A DNA stretch of 64,000 nt. Origin: Synechococcus sp. J7-Johnson. Its GTDB lineage: Bacteria > Cyanobacteriota > Cyanobacteriia > PCC-6307 > Cyanobiaceae. The notes under the pieces were generated by a model, which was given only the letters and a program-made list of their open reading frames with translations, did no database searches and was not told the DNA's origin. Each line of letters starts with the position of its first letter. Positions within the stretch are counted from its first letter, which is position 1. The position numbers and the translations under genes were made by a program. Positions 48,684 to 61,450 of this stretch are shown piece after piece. The stretch covers positions 1 to 64,000 of the forward strand of contig NZ_JAGQBU010000012.1 of the NCBI RefSeq assembly GCF_024345795.1, read 5' to 3'.

Positions 48684-49052
48684 CTAGTCAGGCTGGAGCT
48701 CTGGGCTCGGAGCAGAACTCTGACCGGCGGCCGGCAGCAGGCTCAGCTGCGCATCGACAGTGGCCCGGTAGCGCTGGATGTCTGCTTCCAGCTCCTGGAT
48801 CCGCACCTGCTGGGCCTCCAGCTCGCCCTGCTCCTGTAGCTCCTCCACCTTCTTGACGACGCCGGTCCAGACGGCGAACACCCAGGCGGAGGTGGCACCG
48901 ATGCCTCCCACCACCAGCATCATCGCCGCCAGGGGCAAGGTGGCGCTCACCCCGGGCAGAAAGTGCACCGTGGTGGCGGTGGTGTTCTCCAGGGTGAACA
49001 TCACCGTGGCCAGGCCAAAGCTGAAGATCAGCAGGAAGTTCAGCTGACGCAT
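48684..49052 (-). CDS. LapA (DUF1049) domain membrane protein
   Basis: A 122-residue protein with two membrane helices (LNFLLIFSFGLATVMFTLENT and ATLPLAAMMLVVGGIGATSAWVFAVW) followed by a coiled-coil (VKKVEELQEQGELEAQQVRIQELEADIQRY), the layout of LapA-domain proteins. In E. coli LapA works with LapB in lipopolysaccharide assembly control; the cyanobacterial role is unknown. It lies 63 bp upstream of scpA on the same strand. Confidence 0.85.
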   Translation of the reverse strand: MRQLNFLLIFSFGLATVMFTLENTTATTVHFLPGVSATLPLAAMMLVVGGIGATSAWVFAVWTGVVKKVEELQEQGELEAQQVRIQELEADIQRYRATVDAQLSLLPAAGQSSAPSPELQPD

Positions 49053-49144
49053 GGTTCGAGACGCTTGATGCGAGGCGAAAGGGTGAAGGCTGGAGCAGGG
49101 GGGGGAGGGGCGGTTGGCATCCGCAGAGTTTCGTAACCCCTCGC

Positions 49145-50827
49145 TCAGGGCAGCAGCGGCGCCACCAACAGGGGCTGATGGGCCTCCACGCCAGGGCTGA
49201 TCAGGGCCAGGGGAGGGTTCTGACGGATCAGGCCCTGGCGGCCGGCTGGAATCATGCGGGCCATGGAGGCCTCTTCCCGTTGCACTAGGGCCTCGATCGA
49301 GGCGCGGTAGCTGTCTGTCATCAGGCGTGGATAGAGACCGATGCCGATGATCGGCACCAGCAGGCAGGAGATGACGTAGATCTCACGCGGTTCGGCGTCG
49401 ACCAGCTTGGTGTGGGAGGCCAGCTCGGTGTTCTCCTTGCCGAAGAAGATCTCCCGCAGCATCGAGAGCAGGTAGATCGGGGTGAGGATCACCCCTACGG
49501 CCGCCAGAACCGCCATCACGATGCGGAAGCTGAGCGAGTAGGCCTCGCTGGTGGCGAAGCCCACGAACACCATCAGCTCCGAGACGAAGCCGCTCATGCC
49601 AGGCAGGGCAAGGGAGGCAAGGGAGCAGACCGTCCAGAGGGCGAACATCTTGCGCATCTTCTGGCCCACGCCGCCCATCTCATCGAGCTGGAGGGTGTGG
49701 GTGCGGTCGTAGGTGGCCCCCACCAGGAAGAACAGGCTGGCGCCGATCAGTCCATGGCTGACCATCTGCAACATCGCGCCGCTGGTGCCGAGGGCGGAGA
49801 AGCTGCCGATACCTATCAGCACGAAGCCCATGTGGCTGATCGAGCTGTAGGCAATCTTGCGCTTGAGGTTGCGCTGGGCGAAGGAGGTGAGCGCCGCGTA
49901 AATGATGTTCACCACCCCCAGCACCACCAGCAGGGGGGCGAACTGGGCGTGGGCGTCGGGGAGCAGCTGCACGTTGAAGCGCAGCAGGGCATAGCCCCCC
50001 ATCTTCAGCAGGATGCCCGCAAGGAGCATGTGTACCGGTGCAGTTGCTTCGCCGTGGGCATCGGGGAGCCAGGTGTGCAGCGGCACAATCGGCAGCTTCA
50101 CGCCGAAGGCGATCAGCAGACCGGCGTAGGCCAGCAGCTGGAAGCGGGTGCCGAATTCCTTGGCCGCCAGGGTGGTGTATTCGAAGCTGGGAGTGCCACC
50201 GCCGTGGAATCCCATCGCCAGGGCCGCCAGCAGGATGAACACCGAGCCACCGGCGGTGTAGAGGATGAATTTGGTGGCGGCGTACTGGCGCTTCTTTGCG
50301 CCCCAGATCGCCAGCAGCAGATAGACCGGCAGCAGTTCCAGTTCCCAGGACAGGAAGAACAGGAGCATGTCCTGCACTGCGAAGACGGCGATCTGGCCGC
50401 CATCCATGGCCAGAATGAGAAAATAGAACAGGCGTGGCTTGAAGGTGACTGGCCAGGCCGCGAGCACAGCCAGGGCTGTGATGAAACTGGTGAGCAGGAT
50501 CAGGGGCATCGAGAGCCCGTCGGCCCCCACCGACCAGGCCAGGCCCAGATCAGGCACCCACTCCACCCGCTCGATCAACTGCAGACCGGCCACCGAGGGG
50601 TCGTAGCCGTTGAGATAGGCCCCGGCGGTGACCAGGAAGGTGACCAGGGCGACTCCGAGGGCGTACCAGCGGATCGTCTTGCCGTCGCCTGGATCGGGAA
50701 TGAAGGGGATCAGCAGAGCCGCGGCGATCGGCATCAGGATCGAAACGCTCAGCCAGGGAAAGACGGTGGCGGGTGCGTCGCTCAAGGCACCAAGGGCGCC
50801 CGTGGCAACGGCAGGATCGAGCGGCAC
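49145..50827 (-). CDS. ndhD: NAD(P)H-quinone oxidoreductase chain 4 (NdhD)
   Basis: A proton-pumping antiporter-like subunit of NDH-1 corresponding to ND4/NuoM. It has 560 residues and about 14 membrane helices. [43 protein letters not shown] with the key Glu, [43 protein letters not shown] and [21 protein letters not shown] are intact. Pairing with ndhF downstream of the same strand suggests the NdhD1/NdhF1 respiratory and cyclic-flow type. GTG start at 50825-50827. Confidence 0.96.
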   Translation of the reverse strand: MPLDPAVATGALGALSDAPATVFPWLSVSILMPIAAALLIPFIPDPGDGKTIRWYALGVALVTFLVTAGAYLNGYDPSVAGLQLIERVEWVPDLGLAWSVGADGLSMPLILLTSFITALAVLAAWPVTFKPRLFYFLILAMDGGQIAVFAVQDMLLFFLSWELELLPVYLLLAIWGAKKRQYAATKFILYTAGGSVFILLAALAMGFHGGGTPSFEYTTLAAKEFGTRFQLLAYAGLLIAFGVKLPIVPLHTWLPDAHGEATAPVHMLLAGILLKMGGYALLRFNVQLLPDAHAQFAPLLVVLGVVNIIYAALTSFAQRNLKRKIAYSSISHMGFVLIGIGSFSALGTSGAMLQMVSHGLIGASLFFLVGATYDRTHTLQLDEMGGVGQKMRKMFALWTVCSLASLALPGMSGFVSELMVFVGFATSEAYSLSFRIVMAVLAAVGVILTPIYLLSMLREIFFGKENTELASHTKLVDAEPREIYVISCLLVPIIGIGLYPRLMTDSYRASIEALVQREEASMARMIPAGRQGLIRQNPPLALISPGVEAHQPLLVAPLLP

Positions 50828-50931
50828 GGAGGCAGGGATCAGGTCTGGGCGGAGTGTAGAAATACCTGCTGCTCAGGCCGCTCCCAGATAAGGGTTGACA
50901 CACACAGAGCCTGGTGGTCAGCCGGCCTGGC

Positions 50932-52974
50932 TCAGAAGCTGCTGAACAGAACCACCAAAGCGATCACGCCGCCGAACACGATCAGGGCATAGAACTGGGC
51001 CCGGCCGGTTTCGAAATACTTGAGACCTTCGCCGCTGCCCAGGGTCAACAGGCCGGTGAGGTTCACCACCCCATCCACCACCTTGGCGTCCACTTCCAGC
51101 ACCTGACGAGCCAGCTTGCGGCTGCCCTGCACGAACAGCTTGTCGTTGAGGTCGTCGAGGTACCACTTGTTGGCCAGGAACGCGTTGATGCTGGGGAAGC
51201 GGGCTGCCACCAAGGTGGCCAGATCCAGCTTGTGGAGGGAGTAGGCCAGCACCGCAATGGTGATTCCGGTGATCGAGATCGCCACCGAAGCACCTGCAAG
51301 GGGCAGGAATTCAGACCAGGAGAAGTGCTCAGCCATCTCGGCGGCTTCCTTGGGATCAAGCAGGCCGGCGAAGCGGCTGTGCCAAGGGGTTCCCAGCAGG
51401 CCGACCAGGGCCGACGGAACCGCCAGCACCGCGAGGGGCAAGGCCATCTGCCAGCCGGACTCGTGGGGGTGGCTGGCGTGGTGACCATGGCTGGCGACAT
51501 CGCCCTCCCCATCCGACCCCGGGGCGACCTTGCCGGCTTCCTTGAGCAGCTGGGCCTGGACGGCCGCGTCGTTGCCGCGGAACTCGCCCTCGAAGGTAAG
51601 GAAGTAAAGCCTGAACATGTAGAAGGCCGTCATGCCGGCGGTGAGAAAGCCCACAACCCACAGGATCGGATAGGTGTTGAAGGCCTGCCCGAGAATCTCG
51701 TCCTTGCTCCAGAAGCCTGCCAGTGGCGGAATGCCGCTGATGGCCACACAGCCGATCAGGAAGGTGATCGCCGTCACGGGCATGAACTGACGCAGGCCGC
51801 CCATCAGGCGCATGTCCTGGGCCAGCACCGGCTCATGGCCCACCACCTCTTCCATGGCATGGATCACCGAGCCGGAGCCCAGGAAAAGCATCGCCTTGAA
51901 GAAGGCGTGGGTCACCAGGTGGAACATGCCGGCGACCGGGGCGCCGCAGCCCATTGCAAGCATCATGTAACCCAGCTGGCTGACGGTGCTGTAAGCCAGT
52001 CCCTTCTTCAGGTCCATCTGGGTGAGGGCAATCGAAGCCCCCAGGAAGCAGGTGATCGTGCCGACCACCGCGATCACCAGCTGGACCTGGGGGAAAGGGG
52101 CATAGACAGGTTGCAGCCGGGCCACCAGGAACACTCCCGCCGCCACCATCGTGGCGGCATGGATCAGGGCGGAGATGGGGGTTGGACCCTCCATGGCATC
52201 GGGCAGCCAAACGTGCAGGGGGAACTGGGCCGACTTGGCCATCGGTCCCATGAACACCAGCAGGCAGAGCAGCACTGCAGCTCCATTGGAAAGGCTGCCG
52301 CCTGCCACGGCGTCCGCCAGGCGTGAGCCGATCTCCTCAAAGCCGAAGGCGCCCGTGGCCCAGAACAGCCCGAGAATGCCAAGCAGCAGGCCGAAGTCTC
52401 CGACCCGGTTCACCACAAAGGCCTTCTGGGCGGCATTGGCGGCACCGTCACGGTCGTACCAGAAGCCCACCAGCAGGTAGGAGCACATGCCCACCAGCTC
52501 CCAGAACACATAGATCTCAAGCAGGTTCGGGCTGATCACCAGGCCCAGCATCGAGCTGCTGAACAGGGCCAGATAGGTGAAAAAGCGCACATAACCCTTG
52601 TCGTGGGCCATGTAGCCATCGGAGTACACCATCACCAGCAGGGCGATGGTGGTGACCAGCGAGAGCATCACAGCCCCGAGCGCATCCACCCGGAAGCCCA
52701 TCTGCAGATTGAAACTGCCCGCGCTGGCCCAGTCGAAGAGCACTTCGGTGGCGGGAGCCCCAGCCAACTGCTCTGCCAGCACGGCGAAGCTGAGCACAGC
52801 GGCCGCTCCGACGCAGCTGATCAGGAGCAGGGCCACCGGCTTGCGCAGCCGGTTGACGGTTCGATTGAAGCTGATCAGGCCGAGGCCGGTGATGGCCGCC
52901 CCAGCCAGGGGCAGCACGGGGATCAACCAGGCAAGTTCGGCAGCCGACGTCATCCAGCTCAGGGTGCGGGCCAT
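50932..52974 (-). CDS. ndhF: NAD(P)H-quinone oxidoreductase chain 5 (NdhF)
   Basis: The distal antiporter-like subunit of NDH-1, with the long lateral helix, corresponding to ND5/NuoL. It has 680 residues. MGFRVDALGAVMLSLVTTIALLVMVYSDGYM, FWELVGMCSYLLVGFWYDR, KSAQFPLHVWLPDAMEGPTPISALIHAATMVAAGVFLVAR and KKGLAYSTVSQLGYMMLAMG are diagnostic. The C-terminal ~150 residues form the connector and lateral helix. It is upstream of ndhD by 104 bp. The start may be the ATG at residue 1 or 8. Confidence 0.96.
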   Translation of the reverse strand: MARTLSWMTSAAELAWLIPVLPLAGAAITGLGLISFNRTVNRLRKPVALLLISCVGAAAVLSFAVLAEQLAGAPATEVLFDWASAGSFNLQMGFRVDALGAVMLSLVTTIALLVMVYSDGYMAHDKGYVRFFTYLALFSSSMLGLVISPNLLEIYVFWELVGMCSYLLVGFWYDRDGAANAAQKAFVVNRVGDFGLLLGILGLFWATGAFGFEEIGSRLADAVAGGSLSNGAAVLLCLLVFMGPMAKSAQFPLHVWLPDAMEGPTPISALIHAATMVAAGVFLVARLQPVYAPFPQVQLVIAVVGTITCFLGASIALTQMDLKKGLAYSTVSQLGYMMLAMGCGAPVAGMFHLVTHAFFKAMLFLGSGSVIHAMEEVVGHEPVLAQDMRLMGGLRQFMPVTAITFLIGCVAISGIPPLAGFWSKDEILGQAFNTYPILWVVGFLTAGMTAFYMFRLYFLTFEGEFRGNDAAVQAQLLKEAGKVAPGSDGEGDVASHGHHASHPHESGWQMALPLAVLAVPSALVGLLGTPWHSRFAGLLDPKEAAEMAEHFSWSEFLPLAGASVAISITGITIAVLAYSLHKLDLATLVAARFPSINAFLANKWYLDDLNDKLFVQGSRKLARQVLEVDAKVVDGVVNLTGLLTLGSGEGLKYFETGRAQFYALIVFGGVIALVVLFSSF

Positions 52975-53058
52975 TGGAGTGTAAGCAGCCTGCCCCAGCG
53001 GGTTCGGGCTGTGTGTTGGACCGCGATCAGGGGTTTTGACCAGGCACCATCGACGTCC

Positions 53059-53790
53059 TCAGCCCAGCAACCGACCCAGGGGTCCCGCCAGAAACGCCTC
53101 TGCCGCCAGCCCCAGGAAGCGGTGGCTCCACCAGATCAGACCGATGGCGATGGCGATCCCCAGCTGGGCTGGCCGCAGGAATTCCGCCCAGACCAGCTGC
53201 TGGCGGCCGTCGAGCACGGCGCGGAAGGGGATCACGGAGGTGCTGGCGCGCAGCTCCTCGAATGCCTCCCCGAAGCGGGCCCGCAGCCGCCGGTCGCCAT
53301 GCCAGACCGCGAACAGGTGGTGGCCGATCAGGCCCGCGCAGGTGACCAGCATGAAGCTGCTGCCGATCCAGAGCAGGTGGGTGGCGCACCAGAGCACCTG
53401 CCCCACCGCCTGGGGATGGCGGCTGATGCGGATGATCCCGCTGGCGTAGAGGCGCACCTGGGGCTTCAGCAATGCCGGGATCTCCAGCAGGTTGTAGGTG
53501 GCCGGATAGAGAAAAAGGAAGCTGATGGCCGTGCCCACCCAGACCAGGGGGATCAGCCCGGGGGTGCCCTGGAAGTTCCAGAGCCGTACTCCCTCGTAGC
53601 GGTGGGCGATGAAATAGCCCACCACCACCACGGCCGCCGGGATGCTCACGGCCGCGAACAGCAGGCGCCACAGCCGTGCCCCGACGAGCTGTTCAGCTCG
53701 GACCCGGAGGGCCGCACCGCCGCTGTGGAGCAAAGCGAACCCCACCAGCAGGGCGAACATCACCAGGCTGGAGCGGTGCTCCGGCGCCAT
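53059..53790 (-). CDS. 15-cis-zeta-carotene isomerase-like NnrU family membrane protein (Z-ISO)
   Basis: A 243-residue membrane protein with about six helices. RISRHPQAVGQVLWCATHLLWIGSSFML, LIGHHLFAVWHGDRRLRARFGEAFEELR and TSVIPFRAVLDGRQQL closely follow plant Z-ISO, a haem-dependent isomerase acting between phytoene desaturase and zeta-carotene desaturase; the conserved His residues are the candidate haem ligands. I choose the ATG at 53788-53790; a TTG at 53841 would add 17 residues. Denitrification NnrU proteins are related. pds and crtB lie within 5 kb, which supports the carotenoid role. Confidence 0.82.
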   Translation of the reverse strand: MAPEHRSSLVMFALLVGFALLHSGGAALRVRAEQLVGARLWRLLFAAVSIPAAVVVVGYFIAHRYEGVRLWNFQGTPGLIPLVWVGTAISFLFLYPATYNLLEIPALLKPQVRLYASGIIRISRHPQAVGQVLWCATHLLWIGSSFMLVTCAGLIGHHLFAVWHGDRRLRARFGEAFEELRASTSVIPFRAVLDGRQQLVWAEFLRPAQLGIAIAIGLIWWSHRFLGLAAEAFLAGPLGRLLG

Positions 53791-53974
53791 GGCGCCGATT
53801 CCGGTGGTGAACAGGGCGAAGCTGGGCGGCGACTGGGCCAAGAAGCCGAAGCGGAAGCGGTGATTCTGGCGGAGGTGTCATTCCATCCCGCCCAGGGATC
53901 TCAGGCCCCGGGGTTCACGAGTTTCCCCATTAGAGTTTCCACTCCCAGCCGGAGCAAGGCCCAGGGCCCATCCC

Positions 53975-54979
53975 ATGGCTGATCTGCCTTTCACCCTCGA
54001 TCAGCTGCGCATCTTGCGCGCCATCTCCAGCGAGGGCAGCTTCAAGAAGGCTGCCGACAGCCTGTACGTCACCCAGCCAGCGGTCAGTCTCCAGATCCAG
54101 AACCTGGAGAAGCAGCTTGATGTCTCCCTGTTCGACCGGGGTGGCCGCAAGGCGCAGCTCACCGAAGCCGGCCATCTCCTGCTCAGCTATTGCGACCGGA
54201 TCCTGAGCCAGTGCCAGGAGGCCTGCCGCGCCCTCGACGACCTACACAATCTGCGCGGTGGCTCGTTGATCGTGGGGGCGAGCCAGACCACGGGCACCTA
54301 TCTGATGCCCCGCATGATCGGGCTGTTCCGCCAGAAATATCCCGATGTTTCGGTGCAGCTCCAGGTGCATAGCACCCGCCGCACCAGCTGGAGCGTGGCC
54401 AACGGTCAGATCGATCTGGCGATCATCGGCGGTGAGTTGCCCAGCGAACTGGTGGATCTGCTGCAGGTGGTGCCTTACACCAACGATGAACTGGTGCTGG
54501 TGCTGCCGGTGAAACACCCCTTGGCACGTCTGCCCGAGCTCAACAAGGACGATCTATACCGCCTCGGCTTCGTCTGCCTCGATGCCCAGTCGACCACCCG
54601 CAAGATGGTGGATCAGCTGTTGGCGCGCTCTGGTTTGGAGGTGCAGCGCCTCAAGATCGAAATGGAGCTCAACTCCTTCGAGGCGATCAAGAACGCCGTC
54701 CAGTCTGGCCTCGGTGCAGCTTTCCTGCCGGTGGTCTCGATCGAGCGCGAACTGGCCACGGGCAGCTTGCACCGCCTGAGCGTCTCCGATCTGCACGTGC
54801 GTCGTCAGCTCAAGTTGATCACCCATCCCGCCCGCTATTGCTCCAGGGCCTCAGAGGCCTTCCGCCGCGAAGTTCTGCCGTTGTTCGCCAGTCCCGACAG
54901 TCCTCTGCGCCAGCCCGCGGCACGGCCTGCGGCCACTCCGCTTCAGGAGGCTGTGGTCCAGGCGGCCACAGCCTCCTGA
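53975..54979 (+). CDS. rbcR: LysR-type regulator RbcR (Ycf30)
   Basis: A 334-residue LysR-family regulator. The winged HTH is [61 protein letters not shown]; the effector domain spans ~95-300. RbcR controls Rubisco and carbon-fixation genes in red-lineage plastids and cyanobacteria. CmpR and CcmR/NdhR are close relatives, but the conserved opening [14 protein letters not shown] and the long C-terminal tail favour RbcR. Its last codons form half of a 21-bp inverted repeat. Confidence 0.9.
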   Translation: MADLPFTLDQLRILRAISSEGSFKKAADSLYVTQPAVSLQIQNLEKQLDVSLFDRGGRKAQLTEAGHLLLSYCDRILSQCQEACRALDDLHNLRGGSLIVGASQTTGTYLMPRMIGLFRQKYPDVSVQLQVHSTRRTSWSVANGQIDLAIIGGELPSELVDLLQVVPYTNDELVLVLPVKHPLARLPELNKDDLYRLGFVCLDAQSTTRKMVDQLLARSGLEVQRLKIEMELNSFEAIKNAVQSGLGAAFLPVVSIERELATGSLHRLSVSDLHVRRQLKLITHPARYCSRASEAFRREVLPLFASPDSPLRQPAARPAATPLQEAVVQAATAS

Positions 54980-54986
54980 AGCGGAG
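54936..54986. terminator. 21-bp perfect inverted repeat at the rbcR 3' end
   Basis: Arms 54936-54956 and 54966-54986 are exact reverse complements around a 9-nt loop, with the core CTTCAGGAGGCTGTGG. The repeat covers the last 14 codons and the stop of rbcR and ends 7 bp before the stop of the convergent DUF3172 gene. No T-tract follows on either strand, so it would act as a U-less bidirectional terminator or an RNA-stability element. The structure is seen; its role is inference. Confidence 0.75.
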
Positions 54987-54993
54987 GCCCCGA

Positions 54994-55736
54994 TCAGAAC
55001 TGGCCGGCTTCGGGTGTGAGCCCGGTGGCGTCGTCGGCGGCGCCGGCAATGCCCCTGGTCTGGAACTTGTTGCCGCTGATATCAGTCTGGTAGACGCATC
55101 GCACGACGGGTTTGTCGCGGATCGAGCCGATGTAGGCGAAGGTGTTCATGCGCTGCTTGCACTGGCGCATCTGCTCAGATGTGACGGCGCCCTCTTTCTG
55201 GAGCACGCTCCAGTTCTCCCGCCGGATCACGCAGCCCGGCTGCAGGGTGGGCTGGGTCACGAAGCTGCTGCTGGGGTTCATCGTGGTGTACAGCTCCACG
55301 TCCATCACGAAGGCGCTGGCCCCCCACTGCTTGCAGAACTCGGGATCTGGAACTGCCAGATCCAGCTGTTGGCTGCTGGCGATGTTGCCCTGGTTGCCGG
55401 GAGTGTTGCTCGAGAGGGCCGTGCCGATGCCGATGCCCAGTACCAACACGCCAGCAAGAACGGCGATGGTGCCCACATTCAGCTGAATGGGACTGCCAGC
55501 ACCTCCGCCCCCGCCGGATCCACCACCGCCTCCCGGGCCACCGTTGCCCCCGCCCCCGCCTTGCTCGGCTGTCCGCCGTCCCCGGGGCGAGCGGTCGTAG
55601 GTCTCGTAGGGATCACGTCCCTCTGCTGCCGGGAGGGAGCGGGTTTCGCTGCCTCGCCCATAGCCGCCGCGGGCGGCATCCCCACGGCTGTTGTCGTTCC
55701 AGCCGGCGCGTCCACCTCGGTCGTAACGGGAGCGGG

Positions 55737-55740
<4 letters not shown>
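54994..55740 (-). CDS. DUF3172 domain-containing membrane protein
   Basis: A 248-residue protein: an Arg/Gly-rich N-terminus with [12 protein letters not shown], a glycine-rich linker (residues ~62-82), one membrane helix ([18 protein letters not shown]) and a C-terminal cysteine-bearing domain ([51 protein letters not shown]) matching DUF3172. The TTG start overlaps the ndhM stop (TTGA), so it is co-translated with ndhM. Function unknown; linkage to ndhM suggests a thylakoid role. Confidence 0.82.
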
Positions 55741-58550
<2,810 letters not shown>

Positions 58551-59567
58551 GCCACTCGATCAGGATCGGGTTCACCAGTTGTGGGGCCTCGTCGTGGGGA
58601 CAGTGACCCAACCCCGGCAGCAGCCGCAGCTCACGGATGCAGCTGAACTGCTCCGCCCATTGACTGGCTTCAGTGGGATTTTCCCAGGGATCCTGCTCGC
58701 CCCAGATCATGCGCACCGGCAGGGAGCCCAGCCGGGCAAGGATCTCCGGGGCAAGGTGGTCGTCGAACAGGTTGACGAAGCCGCGGAAGCTCTCCGGGGC
58801 CCCGGGATCTGTACTTGGGCGAAAAAGCAGCTCCACCAGCGCGTCATCGACGTTGGCACCGCTGGGATAGGCCATGGCCAGGACCCGCCGGATGAAGCCG
58901 GGCCGCGCCAGGGTGCGGAACAGTGGGGCGATCAGCCAGCGCTGGCGCACCAGTTGCTTGATCAGGGGGCGGCTGGCGCGCTGGGGCCAGGGCAGCAGGG
59001 CCACCCGTTTCTCGTCGAGAGTGCGCTGGGCGCAATCGATCAGAATCACTTGGCGCAGGGGCAGGCCGCGGGCGATCAGCAGCTCACTGGCCCTCAGGGC
59101 GACTACACCGCCGATGGAGTTACCCACCAACTGCAGGCTTGGCACCGGGCCCGACTGGTGGATGCAGGTGCTGGCCAGGATCCAGGCAGCGAAGTCGGCC
59201 ACCTGCTCCGCCCAGAGATCGAAGCCGTAGCTGACGGACCCTGCCCTGGCTACTTCCCCACGCAACCGGGAGCTTGGCTTGTCGCTGGAACCGAATCCCA
59301 GCAGGTCGATGGCGTATGTGGGAAAGTGCTTCCCCAGCTCGGGAAGGTTGTGGCGCCAGTGGCCACTGGATGCCCCGAAGCCGTGGATCAGCACCACAAC
59401 GGCTTGAGCGGAATCCCGAGATGGAGTGTCTTCTGAGCCCGATCCCGGGGTCTGGCTGGTGAAGCCGATCGAGTGACCCCGCCAGCACCAGTGCTGAAGC
59501 GGGCGAGGATCATCAACAGCTGGTTCAGTCACGCACCAGGCCTGAGGGGAGCAAAAGGGTTTCCCGG

Positions 59568-59590
59568 CTCAGACGGCAACCTCAGACGGC
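59568..59590. repeat. Short direct repeat at the rbp stop codon
   Basis: CTCAGACGGC occurs at 59568-59577 and 59581-59590. The second copy contains the stop codon of the RRM gene, so its Val-stop end is echoed just downstream. Could be a small tandem duplication or chance. Confidence 0.6.
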
Positions 59591-60013
59591 GGCAGTCTGG
59601 TTGGCCAGGAGGGACTTGAGTTTGGACAGCTCGCCGGCCCAGCGTGGATCGGGGGCGCCTTCGGTGATGTCATCGCTGTGTACCACCTTGTTGACGGCCT
59701 TACGGGCCACGGTGGAGGTGGCGCCACCGCTACGGCGGTCTGTGCTGGGGGTGGCAGTGCGGGAATCGCGTCGCTCGGAGCGCTCGATGCGCAGGCTGTT
59801 GCCACCGAAATCGCGGCCGTTGAGCTGCTCAATCACCACATCGGCCAGCTTCTCGTCGTCGACGTTGGCGAAGCCGAAACCGCGGCAAGCGCCGGTCTCG
59901 CGGTCCTGAACGGTCTTGAAGCGAACGCCTTCGCCTACGGCGGTGAACAGGTCGGTCAGTTCCTTGTCATCGAAGCTCTGCGGCAGGTTGCCGACGTAAA
60001 GACGAACGCTCAT
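59582..60013 (-). CDS. rbp: RRM-type RNA-binding protein
   Basis: A single-RRM protein of the cyanobacterial Rbp family with 143 residues. RNP2 is RLYVGNLP at residues 4-11 and RNP1 is CRGFGFANV around residues 43-51. The C-terminal part is a Ser/Thr/Arg-rich tail. Homologues are cold-induced in several cyanobacteria and some localise photosystem mRNAs to thylakoids. The 171-bp upstream region (60014-60184) probably holds its promoter and a long leader; nothing definite is seen there. Confidence 0.94.
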   Translation of the reverse strand: MSVRLYVGNLPQSFDDKELTDLFTAVGEGVRFKTVQDRETGACRGFGFANVDDEKLADVVIEQLNGRDFGGNSLRIERSERRDSRTATPSTDRRSGGATSTVARKAVNKVVHSDDITEGAPDPRWAGELSKLKSLLANQTAAV

Positions 60014-60184
60014 GAAACGAGGGGAGGAAGGGGAATTTTGGTCCGATGGCGGAGTGTTGATCGATGAACAGGTTGGTCTGGAGAGCCAGTGGCTCGGAAA
60101 TCCCTTGACGAAACCTCTGACGATCAGCCGATGCTCACGGGCGGTGTCAGGCTGTGGATTAATGCCTTTTCACTATCAAGTAAA

Positions 60185-61450
60185 TCATGCCGCGGTTCCC
60201 TCAAGCCAGAGCCTGGCCTGGCGCAGGGCCTCCTGTTGGCCCTGGATGCGGCCGTAGGCGGCCTCGTGCGTGAGATGGGCGAGCAGCTCCCCCAGCTGCC
60301 GGGACGGGCTCAGTCCCAGCTGGTCCTGCAGGCTGCGGCCATCAATCGGTGGACGGGGATGAAACAACGGATCCTGGGTATTACGCCAGCGCGCTAACCA
60401 GTCCGCCGCCAGGTTGGCTGGAAAAAACTGCAGCAGGGCCGGAAGATCCTCCTCAAGCTGCTGATGCAGGCTCAGTCGCTCCGCCTCGCCCAGGCGCTGC
60501 AGCCCGGAGGCGGCGCCCTCGGCATTGTCGAGCAGCCGTAGCAACCAGTGCCGCAACCGTTCGCAGCGCTGCTGCAACTGACGGCTGCTGCGCAAGCGCT
60601 CCAGGGACGCGGCATCAAACACCCTCGCCAGTCGGGCCAGGGGCAGGGCCCGGGCTGCTTCCGCGGGGGTCAGCTCCAGCTCCAGCTCTGGTTGCCAGAC
60701 CGGATACGGACCGCTCGAGCGCCAGGGATCGAGCAGGCCGTAGCTGAGAGCCTCCCCCAGACCCTTCCCGCCGCTGGGGGCCTGCACCAGCTTCTCCAGT
60801 TCCTGCAGCACCCGCTCCGGCGCCACCTCGCTGATCCGGCCGTGGTGCCGCTCGATCCAGCCGCGGGTGCGGGGCTCCAGGCGAAAGCCCAGCTCCGCGG
60901 CCAGGCGCACTCCTCGCAGCATTCGCAGGGGATCGTCAATCAGGTTCGCTTCCCGCACCGCCACCAGTTCTCCTTCCACCAGGTCACCCAGACCACCTGT
61001 GGGATCAATCAGCTCGGAACCTGGCGCCAGCGGCAGGGCCATGGCATTCAGCCTGAAGTCCCTTCTCCAGAGATCACTCTCCAGGTCGTCCCCCACCTGT
61101 CGGGCCAGGTCAAGGCTCCAGCCGCGCAGCACCAGCCGGGCGATGGAGCGCTCGGCATCAAGAACCACGACGCGGCCGCCATGGCGGCGACTCAGGCTGT
61201 TGCAGAGACCGAGGGCGTCCCCGGGCACCACCAGGTCCAGATCGGGCTGAGGTCCAAGACGCCCCAGCAGTCCATCGCGCACGGCGCCCCCCACCAGGGC
61301 TGTGCCAGTGGGGAAGGAGTCCGGGGGCCATGGCCAGTCCTCGACGGCAATGGCCTGGCGCAGCACGGTGGTGGCCGCAGCCCTGCGGCCCTCAGGGGAG
61401 CAGGCCCACTTCAGAATGGGGGAAGTGGAGGGCTCCGGCGGCATGTGCAT
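60185..61450 (-). CDS. cca: CCA-adding tRNA nucleotidyltransferase/poly(A) polymerase family
   Basis: A class II nucleotidyltransferase of 421 residues that builds or repairs the tRNA 3' CCA end. ALVGGAVRDGLLGRLGPQPDLDLVVPGD carries the GG and Asp-x-Asp motifs; DLWRRDFRLNAMAL and DPTGGLGDL are motifs B/C; DDPLRMLRGVRLAAELGF binds the nucleotide. Many cyanobacteria may split CC- and A-adding activity, so strict function is open. The ATG at 61448-61450 overlaps the divergent ycf34 start; an ATG two codons later (61442-61444) is also possible. Confidence 0.93.
   Translation of the reverse strand: MHMPPEPSTSPILKWACSPEGRRAAATTVLRQAIAVEDWPWPPDSFPTGTALVGGAVRDGLLGRLGPQPDLDLVVPGDALGLCNSLSRRHGGRVVVLDAERSIARLVLRGWSLDLARQVGDDLESDLWRRDFRLNAMALPLAPGSELIDPTGGLGDLVEGELVAVREANLIDDPLRMLRGVRLAAELGFRLEPRTRGWIERHHGRISEVAPERVLQELEKLVQAPSGGKGLGEALSYGLLDPWRSSGPYPVWQPELELELTPAEAARALPLARLARVFDAASLERLRSSRQLQQRCERLRHWLLRLLDNAEGAASGLQRLGEAERLSLHQQLEEDLPALLQFFPANLAADWLARWRNTQDPLFHPRPPIDGRSLQDQLGLSPSRQLGELLAHLTHEAAYGRIQGQQEALRQARLWLEGTAA

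Noticed and set aside
50895-50900. Perfect TTGACA -35 box on the plus strand between ndhF and ndhD
   Set aside because: No -10 element at 16-18 bp and no plus-strand gene downstream; both neighbours are on the minus strand.
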